Positions 8,020 through 14,661 of a DNA stretch of 24,283 bases are shown piece after piece. The stretch is from Caldisericia bacterium. GTDB lineage: Bacteria > Caldisericota > Caldisericia > JAAYUI01. A program made the position numbers and the translations under genes. The stretch is from the NCBI GenBank assembly GCA_017999835.1, contig JAGNLA010000022.1, forward strand, positions 1-24,283, written 5' to 3'. Under the pieces are notes generated by a model. That model saw only the letters and a list, made by a program, of their open reading frames with translations. It did not search any database and was not told where the DNA came from. How positions within the stretch are numbered: the first letter of the stretch is position 1; each line of letters opens with the position of its first letter.

Positions 8020-8039
8020 TTAATATAACTGAATATTAA
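8020..8039. repeat. Inverted repeat, possible MarR operator
   Basis: TTAATAT (8020-8026) and ATATTAA (8033-8039) form a perfect 7-bp inverted repeat with a 6-nt spacer. It overlaps a direct repeat of TGAATATT (8013-8020 and 8030-8037, 17 nt apart). It lies about 86 nt upstream of the MarR-GNAT start. The region is AT-rich, so chance is possible. Confidence 0.3.
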
Positions 8040-8219
8040 CCATATATTAACCAGTAAAAAATTGAAATAATGATTATTTCAGAGACCAATTTCAGTGATG
8101 TCAATTGACTTAGAAACAAAAAATGACGGTAACACATCATTTAATGCACAATACATTGATGGGGATACAAATGATTCGTTATTGTTTTTATGCACCTGCC
8201 TATTTGTTAAAATGTACAC

Positions 8220-8248
8220 TTGCAAGAGGGCTAACAAATCGGTATAAA
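8220..8248 (+). promoter_or_regulatory. tRNA-Cys promoter
   Basis: TTGCAA (8220-8225) and TATAAA (8243-8248) have 17-nt spacing and end 9 nt before the tRNA. Confidence 0.75.
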
Positions 8249-8257
8249 TTTGCTTGA

Positions 8258-8332
8258 GGCGACGTAGCCAAGTGGTAAGGCGATGGTCTGCAAAATCATT
8301 ATTCAGGGGTCCGATTCCCCTCGTCGCCTCCA
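8258..8332 (+). tRNA. tRNA-Cys(GCA)
   Basis: The acceptor GGCGACG pairs with CGTCGCC. The anticodon stem is ATGGT/ATCAT with loop CTGCAAA (anticodon GCA). The discriminator is T8329 and CCA is encoded at 8330-8332. Confidence 0.95.
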
Positions 8333-8342
8333 CTCTTCAAGG

Positions 8343-8380
8343 AAAATCCCAGATTTTTAAAAAACTTTTTTGATTTTTTT
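8343..8380. terminator. tRNA-Cys trailer / nadC terminator region
   Basis: A short hairpin (AAAATC 8343-8348, GATTTT 8352-8357) is followed by TTTTTTGATTTTTTT (8366-8380), which overlaps the nadC stop codon at 8379-8381. A closely similar trailer follows tRNA-Ser(GCT). It probably ends tRNA transcription on the plus strand. On the minus strand, A/T-rich pairing could stop the nad operon. The hairpin is weak. Confidence 0.4.
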
Positions 8381-9203
8381 AGAATTCCAATGAGAAATCA
8401 GCATAAGGTGCTGAATGAGTCAAGCTTCCCATCGATATTGCATTAACGCCTGATTGAGCATATTCCAGGCAATTCTCGAGTTTTATGTTTCCAGAGGCTT
8501 CAAACAACAACCGTTCTGGCAAGGCTTTGATCGCTGCCTTAATATCCCCTGGCTTCATGTTGTCAAAGAGAATTATGTCAGCATCGGCTTTGGACGCTTC
8601 AATGGCTTCAGCAAGATTGGTTACTTCGCACTCGATTTTTGTGTAGATTGAAACAGATTTTGCTCTTTTGACGGCTTTCTCAACCGAGCCGACGGCTTTG
8701 ATGTGGTTGTCTTTGATAAGGTAAAGAGAACTCAGATCGTGTCTGTGATTCTGACCACCGCCAATTTTGACTGCGTATTTTTCAATCATTCTAAGCATGG
8801 GCAGTGTTTTTCTGGTGTCAACGACAGTGCAGCCTGTGCCTTCGATTTTGTCGGCAACCTTGCGGGTTTGCGTGGCAATGCCTGACATATGGTTGAAAAA
8901 ATTGAGGGCTGTCCTTTCGGATGTAAGAATAGAGCGGGTCTTGCCTTCGACAGTTGCCACAATATCACCGTGTTGAGTTTTTGTACCTTCTTTGATTTTT
9001 ACTTCGACATGTGTAGAAGAGTCAAGGATTTTAAACGCCATTTCGAATGCTTCAAGCCCACAGACAACCGATTCCGATTTTGCCGTGAGGTTTGCAACTG
9101 TCATCGAGTCTTCTGGAATCAGGGCATTTGCAGTGATGTCGCCCCAGGCAATGTCTTCCCTGAGCGCTTTTTCAACAAGCCATGCTAGGGCTATTTTATC
9201 CAT
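8379..9203 (-). CDS. nadC: Quinolinate phosphoribosyltransferase
   Basis: This 274-residue enzyme (NadC) converts quinolinate and PRPP to nicotinate mononucleotide, CO2 and pyrophosphate, the last step of the de novo pathway encoded by this operon. Visible family motifs are SERTALNFFNHMSGIAT (95-111), VDTRKTLPMLR (128-138), KIGGGQNHR (146-154), KDNHI (164-168), LFDNM, FEASGNI and SMGSLTHSA near the C-terminus. The start is ATG 9203, with AAAGGAG 8 nt upstream; GTG 9209 is too close to that site. It overlaps the end of nadB by 13 nt, consistent with coupled translation. Confidence 0.95.
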   Translation of the reverse strand: MDKIALAWLVEKALREDIAWGDITANALIPEDSMTVANLTAKSESVVCGLEAFEMAFKILDSSTHVEVKIKEGTKTQHGDIVATVEGKTRSILTSERTALNFFNHMSGIATQTRKVADKIEGTGCTVVDTRKTLPMLRMIEKYAVKIGGGQNHRHDLSSLYLIKDNHIKAVGSVEKAVKRAKSVSIYTKIECEVTNLAEAIEASKADADIILFDNMKPGDIKAAIKALPERLLFEASGNIKLENCLEYAQSGVNAISMGSLTHSAPYADFSLEF

Positions 9204-10825
9204 GACCACGACTCCTTTGGGTGAGTTCCTGTTTCAATTTCGACGGAATCACCGTTTACTCTTGACTTCAAATGCACACGTTTTTGAGACCAATCCTCGT
9301 TTTGTGAGTCGATGTCCGTTCTGTAGTGTGCCCCTCTGGATTCGGTTCTGGTTAGCGCCGAAGCAGTAATTGATGCTGAGATTTGATAGAGATTGGCAAG
9401 TTCAAGCATACCAAGTGAATCCTTTGTGCCACATTCAAGACAAGGGAGAATGCTGTTGAAATGTTTTTCAAGATCAACACCATTTCTGTCGATGCCAATG
9501 TTTTCCCAATTTTGAAGTCTGAGCTGTGTTCTGGTTATTGGCAGGTCGTGCTTGGACAGATCTGGTTTCGGCATTACAGGTTGTGTCTGATTTCTTTTTG
9601 AGCCAAGAATGGCGTTGGCAGCGACAACTCCGGTTACCAAGCCTTCTGGGATTGAATTCGAAGCAAGTCTGTTTGCTCCATGCATACCATTGGATGCAGC
9701 TTCACCGCAAGCGTAGAGTCCTGGGAGTGAAGTTTTGCACTCTAGATCAGCCTCAATGCCACCCATCATGTAATGGGCTCCGGGCGAGACCGGAATTGGC
9801 TGGATTGTTGGGTCGAAGCCGGCTTTCATGCATTTGTTGTAGACTGTCGGAAATCTTTTTGAGAAGAAGCCAGTATCAAAGATGGTTGTGTCAAGGTAAA
9901 CCCACTCTGATCCTGTCTTCTTCATTTCCTGGTAGCATGCTTTTGAAACTACATCCCTGGGGGCAATCTCGGCCATTTCGTGATACTTCGGCATAAAGCG
10001 TTCGCCGTTGGAATTAACTAACTTTGCGCCCTCTCCACGGACTGCTTCGGTGACAAGGAACGGTTGGCCTGGAATGGCAAAGCAGATGGTTGGATGGAAC
10101 TGCATAAATTCCATGTCCACAAGCGTTGCGCCTGCCCTCATGGCCATAACAGTGCCGTCTCCTGTTGCGACCTGGGGATTGCTTGTGAAAAAGTAGGCTT
10201 GACCGCAACCACCAGTAGCCATCACCACATTTGGAGTCGAAAATACAGCGTCACAATCGTCGACAATCGCTGTGATTCCGCAAACAGAACCACTGTCGTC
10301 AGTTAGGATGTCGATTGCAAAGGATTCCTCAAAGATTACTGCCGATGATGAATCCTGAATTCGTGTACACATTGCCTGAGAAATCATTTTGCCAGTCTGG
10401 TCTCCTCCCGCATGGAGGATTCTCCTGACCGTATGATAAGCCTCACGACCCAGGAGATACCGACCTTCTTCGTCAATATCAAAACGTATGCCCATTGTCT
10501 CGAGATCCTTGATAACCTGGGGTGTCATGTCAATGATTTTTTTAACAGCATTTTCACGCGAAAGTCCTGCACCTGCAAGCATAGTATCTTTTAGCCACAG
10601 CTCCGGCGAGTCGTTGTTGGCCATCGAGATGGCAAGACCGCCTTGTGCATAAAAGGAGTTTGAATCAACAAGTCTTTCTTTTGTAATTAGAGCAACCTTC
10701 ATGTGTGCTGACAACTTGAATGCACACATCAGTCCAGCAACGCCAGAACCGATAACAACTGCGTCGAACTGCCACGGTTCGGTGGCTGTGGTGCGAAGAA
10801 GATGTCTTGGGATTTTAAAATTCAT
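9191..10825 (-). CDS. nadB: L-aspartate oxidase
   Basis: NadB oxidises L-aspartate to iminoaspartate, which NadA condenses with dihydroxyacetone phosphate. The 544-residue protein has an N-terminal FAD-binding loop VIGSGVAGL (24-32) and the SFYAQGGLA segment (57-65). Active-site residues known from the family are present: His244 (in QFHPT), Arg290 (in APRDVVS) and His351 (in GAHYMMGG). The GLYACGEAASNGMHGANRLASNS block follows. The C-terminal helical domain is complete, so it reads as NadB and not as the related succinate dehydrogenase flavoprotein. AAAGGA lies 4 nt before the ATG, inside the nadA end, and the genes overlap by 11 nt. Confidence 0.95.
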   Translation of the reverse strand: MNFKIPRHLLRTTATEPWQFDAVVIGSGVAGLMCAFKLSAHMKVALITKERLVDSNSFYAQGGLAISMANNDSPELWLKDTMLAGAGLSRENAVKKIIDMTPQVIKDLETMGIRFDIDEEGRYLLGREAYHTVRRILHAGGDQTGKMISQAMCTRIQDSSSAVIFEESFAIDILTDDSGSVCGITAIVDDCDAVFSTPNVVMATGGCGQAYFFTSNPQVATGDGTVMAMRAGATLVDMEFMQFHPTICFAIPGQPFLVTEAVRGEGAKLVNSNGERFMPKYHEMAEIAPRDVVSKACYQEMKKTGSEWVYLDTTIFDTGFFSKRFPTVYNKCMKAGFDPTIQPIPVSPGAHYMMGGIEADLECKTSLPGLYACGEAASNGMHGANRLASNSIPEGLVTGVVAANAILGSKRNQTQPVMPKPDLSKHDLPITRTQLRLQNWENIGIDRNGVDLEKHFNSILPCLECGTKDSLGMLELANLYQISASITASALTRTESRGAHYRTDIDSQNEDWSQKRVHLKSRVNGDSVEIETGTHPKESWSWIK

Positions 10826-11717
10826 ACATCCTTTCGATAGCTTTTCTGGCTAGCATCGCAGTCTGCTGGTCAATCCTGACGATTGTCTGTTCAGTTCTTA
10901 TGGCCTCCAGGAGCAGTTCTGGATAGGTTTTTTTCATGTTTGGGCAAATTAATGCTTTTGAGGCTATGTACATTTTCACATCAGGATAAAGTTTTTCCAG
11001 ACGTTGTTTCATACCGACCTCGGTGCCAATGATGAATTCTTTGCCAGGGTTGCGTTTAATGTAATCGATCATGCCAGATGTTCCGGTGACGTGGTCTGCA
11101 AGGTTTCTTATTTCTGCTGGGCATTCCGGGTGAACCACGAGCAGGGCGTCAGGATGTTCGTATTTTGCCTGTTTGATGTCTTGAATTGGAATGTGCCAGT
11201 GAACGTTGCAGCAACCTTTGTGAAGATGGACTTTTTTACCGGTTTTTTCTGCAATCCAGGAGCCAAGTCCTTGGTCTGGCACAAATATTATCTCGTCTGA
11301 ATTCAACTTTGACGCAATGTTGAGCGCGTTTGATGATGTGCAGACCACATCTGAAAGGGCTTTTATTTCGGCATTGGAGTTGATATAGCACATGACAGGA
11401 ACGTTTGGATGTTGTTTCTTTAGTTCAATAAGATCCTGTGGTTTAATTGAGTCGGCCAGAGGACAGCCAGCTTCTTTTGCAGCAATCATGATTTGTTTCT
11501 CAGGCGTCATTATCGCGGCTGTTTCAGCCATGAAATATACTGCAGCAAACATTATTTTTTGCTGTCTGGCATTTTTTGCTGCCTTTGAAAGCTCGAGCGA
11601 GTCACCAACAAGATCAGCGCATTCTTGAACGGCCATCACTTGATAGTTGTGTGCCAACAGGAGTATGTCGCGATCAACAAGCTCTTGGCGGATCTGTTTT
11701 TGAATGAAATTATCCAT
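10815..11717 (-). CDS. nadA: Quinolinate synthase
   Basis: NadA makes quinolinate from iminoaspartate and dihydroxyacetone phosphate using a [4Fe-4S] cluster. The three expected cluster cysteines are visible: Cys85 (AGCPLADS), Cys169 or Cys170 (HKGCCNVH) and Cys258 (ALICPNMKKT). The protein has 300 residues from ATG 11717; a TTG two codons upstream (11723) is the alternative start. No ribosome binding site precedes either. A -10-like TAAATT ends only 7 nt before the ATG, so the message may be leaderless. It is the first gene of nadA-nadB-nadC and is divergent from ruvB. The palindrome between them may be regulatory. Confidence 0.93.
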   Translation of the reverse strand: MDNFIQKQIRQELVDRDILLLAHNYQVMAVQECADLVGDSLELSKAAKNARQQKIMFAAVYFMAETAAIMTPEKQIMIAAKEAGCPLADSIKPQDLIELKKQHPNVPVMCYINSNAEIKALSDVVCTSSNALNIASKLNSDEIIFVPDQGLGSWIAEKTGKKVHLHKGCCNVHWHIPIQDIKQAKYEHPDALLVVHPECPAEIRNLADHVTGTSGMIDYIKRNPGKEFIIGTEVGMKQRLEKLYPDVKMYIASKALICPNMKKTYPELLLEAIRTEQTIVRIDQQTAMLARKAIERMYEF

Positions 11718-11724
11718 TGGCAAG

Positions 11725-11753
11725 AATTTACAAAAAAAACCTAATCAAATCAA
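11725..11753 (-). promoter_or_regulatory. Predicted nadA promoter (leaderless type)
   Basis: On the minus strand TTGATT (11753-11748) and TAAATT (11730-11725) are 17 nt apart. The -10 match is only 4 of 6. Start codon 11717 lies 7 nt downstream. Confidence 0.4.
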
Positions 11754-11769
11754 CTGTCTTGATTGGATT
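11743..11769. promoter_or_regulatory. Near-perfect palindrome between nadA and ruvB
   Basis: Arms AATCAAATCAA (11743-11753) and TTGATTGGATT (11759-11769) are complementary at 10 of 11 positions around CTGTC. Each arm carries the -35 box of one divergent promoter. It could be an operator controlling nadABC, or simply two facing -35 boxes with flanking similarity. Confidence 0.45.
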
Positions 11770-11786
11770 GCCTGTGGCGTTATAAT
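11759..11786 (+). promoter_or_regulatory. ruvB promoter (leaderless type)
   Basis: TTGATT (11759-11764) and the consensus TATAAT (11781-11786) are 16 nt apart. Transcription would begin around 11792-11794, within 3 nt of the GTG start codon at 11795. Confidence 0.7.
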
Positions 11787-11794
11787 TCATCATT

Positions 11795-12832
11795 GTGGAA
11801 GAACGCCCTGTTGACCCCAATTTTTTAAATGATGACGAAGAACTTTCGCTCCGTCCGTCAAAGCTGTCGCAGTTTATTGGTCAGGACAGAGTCAAAAAGA
11901 ATCTTTCAACATTTCTTGAAGCTGCCAGAAGACGCGATAGAACCAAGTTAGGCAAAGGCGAAGGCATACTTGACCACATCCTTTTCTATGGCCCACCAGG
12001 ACTAGGGAAAACCACACTAGCCTGCATCATCGCAAACGAAATGGGATCGTCGATCAAAAGAACAACCGGAAAAGCAATTGAAAAGGCTGGCGACCTTGCG
12101 GCAATACTTACAAGCCTTGCAGAAGGAGACATCCTTTTTGTTGACGAAATCCACAGACTTAATCCGCAAATCGAAGAAACCTTCTATGGCGCAATGGAGG
12201 ATTTCCATTTTGACATTGTGCTTGGTAAAGGTCCATCGGCCAGAACAATAACCCTCCCTCTCAACAGGTTCACGCTCATCGGAGCCACAACGAGACTGTC
12301 ACTGTTGTCCAGTCCTTTGCGCGACAGATTCGGAATCGTTGAAAGACTCGATTTTTATTCGGTAGACGATTTGGCAAAAGTTGCGGTAAGAGCCGGTCAG
12401 GCTTTGGGGATTGAAATAAATCCTGATTTGGCAAAACTTATTGGCAAACGTGGTCGGGGAACGCCAAGAATTGTCCTTCGGTTGCTCAGACGTGCAAGGG
12501 ATTTTGCCCAGGTGGCAGGTTCGGCTGTAATAACCAAAGAAACCCTTGATGAAACGTTCAAAGCGCTCGAAGTCAACGAATTTGGCTTGGACAAAATGGA
12601 CAGAAGACTTTTGATGACCATCATCGAGCGGTTCAACGGAGGCCCGGTCGGTCTTGAAAATATGGCTGCCATTTTGGCTGAAGACAGGGATACCGTAGAA
12701 GACGTAATTGAGCCCTACCTTTTCCAGGAAGGCATGATTGACCGCACTCCTCGTGGCAGGGTTATCACCGACATCGGTTACAAAGCTGTCGGCATGGCCA
12801 GAAAGAGCGAGATTGACCAGTACCTGTTCTGA
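11795..12832 (+). CDS. ruvB: Holliday junction branch-migration ATPase RuvB
   Basis: RuvB forms the hexameric AAA+ motor that drives branch migration with RuvA. The 345-residue protein has the conserved LRPSKLSQFIGQ entry, Walker A GPPGLGKT (66-73), Walker B DEIH (117-120), sensor 1 GATTR (163-167), the arginine-finger region LRDRFG (175-180) and the C-terminal winged-helix domain ending at DQYLF. The start is GTG 11795, as no other in-frame start gives the normal N-terminus. There is no ribosome binding site, and TATAAT ends 8 nt upstream, so the mRNA is probably leaderless. ruvA and ruvC are not adjacent. It overlaps queH at its 3' end. Confidence 0.95.
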   Translation: MEERPVDPNFLNDDEELSLRPSKLSQFIGQDRVKKNLSTFLEAARRRDRTKLGKGEGILDHILFYGPPGLGKTTLACIIANEMGSSIKRTTGKAIEKAGDLAAILTSLAEGDILFVDEIHRLNPQIEETFYGAMEDFHFDIVLGKGPSARTITLPLNRFTLIGATTRLSLLSSPLRDRFGIVERLDFYSVDDLAKVAVRAGQALGIEINPDLAKLIGKRGRGTPRIVLRLLRRARDFAQVAGSAVITKETLDETFKALEVNEFGLDKMDRRLLMTIIERFNGGPVGLENMAAILAEDRDTVEDVIEPYLFQEGMIDRTPRGRVITDIGYKAVGMARKSEIDQYLF

Positions 12833-13394
12833 AATTCTGCTTCACTGCTGTTGCGGCCCGTGTTCGCTTGCATCCATCGATTTTTTGGTCTCAAAAGGAT
12901 TTTCGGTAAAACCTTTATTTTTCAACCCAAACATCGAACCGGACGAAGAGCGTTTGAGAAGACTGGAAGCTTTTCTTGTCTGCTGTAAGTTCAAAAAACT
13001 TGACCCCATTGTTGTTGACGAACAGACGTATAAAAAAGACGGAACAAGATGCCAGGACTGCTTTTCATTTAGATTGGAGAAAACTGCCCAGGTTGCAAGG
13101 CAGTCAGAAATAACTTTGTTTACAACCAGTCTCTTGATTTCACCTTACCAAAAGCACAACCTTCTGGCTGAAGTTGGCAAAAGATTTGATAATTTCAGAT
13201 ATTTCGATTTACGACCATTCTACAACAACAGTCAAATGCAGGCAAAAGAGCTTGGAATATACAGACAAAAATACTGTGGATGCCTGGAGAGTGCACTGGA
13301 GGCCAAATGGCTATCAAAAAGAACTCAGGAGAAAAGCAGACTGAAATCCGGACCTTGCTCCGACTGGGTTCCTGACTGGCTTAAAGATTGTTAA
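12813..13394 (+). CDS. queH: Epoxyqueuosine reductase QueH
   Basis: QueH (DUF208 family) reduces epoxyqueuosine to queuosine in tRNA and is the non-orthologous replacement of QueG. Cys motifs of the family are seen: HCCCGPC (11-17), Cys80-x2-Cys83 (DGTRCQDCFSFRL) and YCGC (154-157), which bind the Fe-S cluster and metal. TTG 12813 is the only usable start that yields the normal N-terminus and about 193 residues. It lies inside ruvB, giving a 20-nt overlap, with a weak AAAGAG upstream. The reading frame is open further upstream within ruvB, but that part is not family-like. The stop codon overlaps that of convergent rdgB. Confidence 0.88.
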   Translation: MTSTCSEILLHCCCGPCSLASIDFLVSKGFSVKPLFFNPNIEPDEERLRRLEAFLVCCKFKKLDPIVVDEQTYKKDGTRCQDCFSFRLEKTAQVARQSEITLFTTSLLISPYQKHNLLAEVGKRFDNFRYFDLRPFYNNSQMQAKELGIYRQKYCGCLESALEAKWLSKRTQEKSRLKSGPCSDWVPDWLKDC

Positions 13395-13954
13395 CTGCTT
13401 TGAGTTGCAAACCATTCAAGAAACATTCTTAAAGCTTTGCCTCGTGCAGACATGCGATTTTTTTCCTCAACTGAGCATTGAGCGTTGGTTTTACCGGTTT
13501 CATTGATAAAAATCGGGTCATAGCCGAAACCATTGTCGCCTTTCGATTCAAAGCCGATTGTACCGTTTTGAATACCTTTGAAAGAGACGGTGCCGTTTTT
13601 GTCGGTGAAGGAAAAGATGGTTTCAAAATGAGCGTTTCTTGCCTGAACACCCTTCATCAGCTCCAAAACTTTTTCGATATTCTCTTTTGTTGAGCCGGCA
13701 AACCTTGCCGAATGCACACCTGGTTTCCCGTCCAAAGCATCGACGCAAAGACCTGAATCTTCTGCTAGCGTTGGCAAGCCTGTCTGCTCGAAGATTGAAA
13801 TTGACTTGAGTATTGAGTTTTCCTCTATCGTTTCCCTGTCTTCATCAGGCATTGTCGCTTCTACTTCATTGAGTGAGACGAGGTCAATGTTTGTGGCAAG
13901 CGATCTAATTTCCTTTATCTTGCCTTCGTTTGTTGTGGCAAGAACAATTTTCAT
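13391..13954 (-). CDS. rdgB: Non-canonical purine NTP pyrophosphatase (RdgB/HAM1)
   Basis: The enzyme hydrolyses ITP, dITP and XTP to monophosphates, cleaning the nucleotide pool. The 187-residue protein has the family's TTNEGK substrate loop (7-12), AEDSGL with Glu65 and Asp66 (64-69), the GKPGVHSARFAG segment (76-87), GFGYDPIF (142-149) and SARGKA (169-174). The ATG overlaps the rph stop by 4 nt, and an rph-rdgB pair is a common arrangement. It is the last gene of the smpB operon, and its TAA overlaps the queH TAA within TTAA. Confidence 0.95.
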   Translation of the reverse strand: MKIVLATTNEGKIKEIRSLATNIDLVSLNEVEATMPDEDRETIEENSILKSISIFEQTGLPTLAEDSGLCVDALDGKPGVHSARFAGSTKENIEKVLELMKGVQARNAHFETIFSFTDKNGTVSFKGIQNGTIGFESKGDNGFGYDPIFINETGKTNAQCSVEEKNRMSARGKALRMFLEWFATQSS

Positions 13955-14661
13955 GACAAAGAACCAGTGGCAGCATTTATCTTTTCAATGACCTGAAGAA
14001 TGCCATACATGCCAAGCTCCATCATTTCATTGAAACGTTTCATGGGGATTGTTGATGTTTCCCCTGTGGCCTGAACTTCCGAAAGATTGCCGTTTTCATC
14101 TGAAATGAGGTTCATGTCAACCTGAGCCTTGCTGTCCTCGTCGTAGTTGAGGTCGAGCAGGAGCTCGCCACCAACCATCCCAAGCGACACAGCGCCAAGA
14201 TAACTTTTGACCGGGAAATTTTTGAACTTCAGATTTCTGCAGGCCTGGACAAGCGCCACAAACCCGCCAACAGTTGAAGCGACCCTTGTGCCACCGTCGG
14301 CCTGGATGACGTCGCAATCGATGGTAATTGTGTTTTCGCCCAAAACCTTCATGTCGCAGCATGAGCGCAGAGCCCTGCCGATGAGTCTTTGAATCTCGAC
14401 AGACCTTGCTGCCTGTTGTTTTTTTGTTATGTCGCGGATGATTCTTTGTGGAGCGCATCTGGGGATCATGGCGTACTCGGCTGTAACCCAGCCGTGACCT
14501 ATGTCCTTTAGCCATGGAGCCGTTTTTGGCTCCCAAGATGCCGTGCATATGACTTTAGTGTTTCCCCAGGTTATCAGCGCTGATCCTTCAGCGTACTTGG
14601 CAAATCCTGGTTCAATGGTTATTGGTCGCAGTTCGTCGTTTTTTCTACCGTCAGTTCTCAA
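13951..14661 (-). CDS. rph: Ribonuclease PH
   Basis: RNase PH trims tRNA 3' ends by phosphorolysis. The 236-residue protein keeps the family layout: RTDGRKNDELRPI at the N-terminus, AEGSALITWGNTKVICTAS, GWVTAEYAMIPR, ARSVEIQRLIGRALR (with the phosphate-contacting Arg), IDCDVIQADGGTR, and the DEDSKAQVDMN segment carrying conserved acidic residues. The start is TTG 14661, with GAGGAG about 8 nt upstream; its TTGA overlaps the amidase stop codon. Several normally invariant positions differ (for example KKQQAARS where most have GRT), but catalytic positions look intact. Processing of tRNAs without encoded CCA, such as tRNA-Arg here, is a plausible task. Confidence 0.93.
   Translation of the reverse strand: MRTDGRKNDELRPITIEPGFAKYAEGSALITWGNTKVICTASWEPKTAPWLKDIGHGWVTAEYAMIPRCAPQRIIRDITKKQQAARSVEIQRLIGRALRSCCDMKVLGENTITIDCDVIQADGGTRVASTVGGFVALVQACRNLKFKNFPVKSYLGAVSLGMVGGELLLDLNYDEDSKAQVDMNLISDENGNLSEVQATGETSTIPMKRFNEMMELGMYGILQVIEKINAATGSLS

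Larger units (their letters stand above)
7934..8257. other. Intergenic region upstream of MarR-GNAT gene
   Basis: No gene is supported across these 324 nt. They hold the leader of the leftward MarR-GNAT gene, an AT-rich inverted repeat and the tRNA-Cys promoter. A frame covering 8079-8333 on the minus strand runs through the tRNA and is not real. Confidence 0.6.

Noticed and set aside
8079-8333. 84-codon minus-strand frame
   Set aside because: It runs through the tRNA-Cys gene and has no ribosome binding site or recognisable sequence.
11795-13394. A PreQ1 riboswitch controlling queH
   Set aside because: queH starts inside ruvB and there is no leader region that could hold one.
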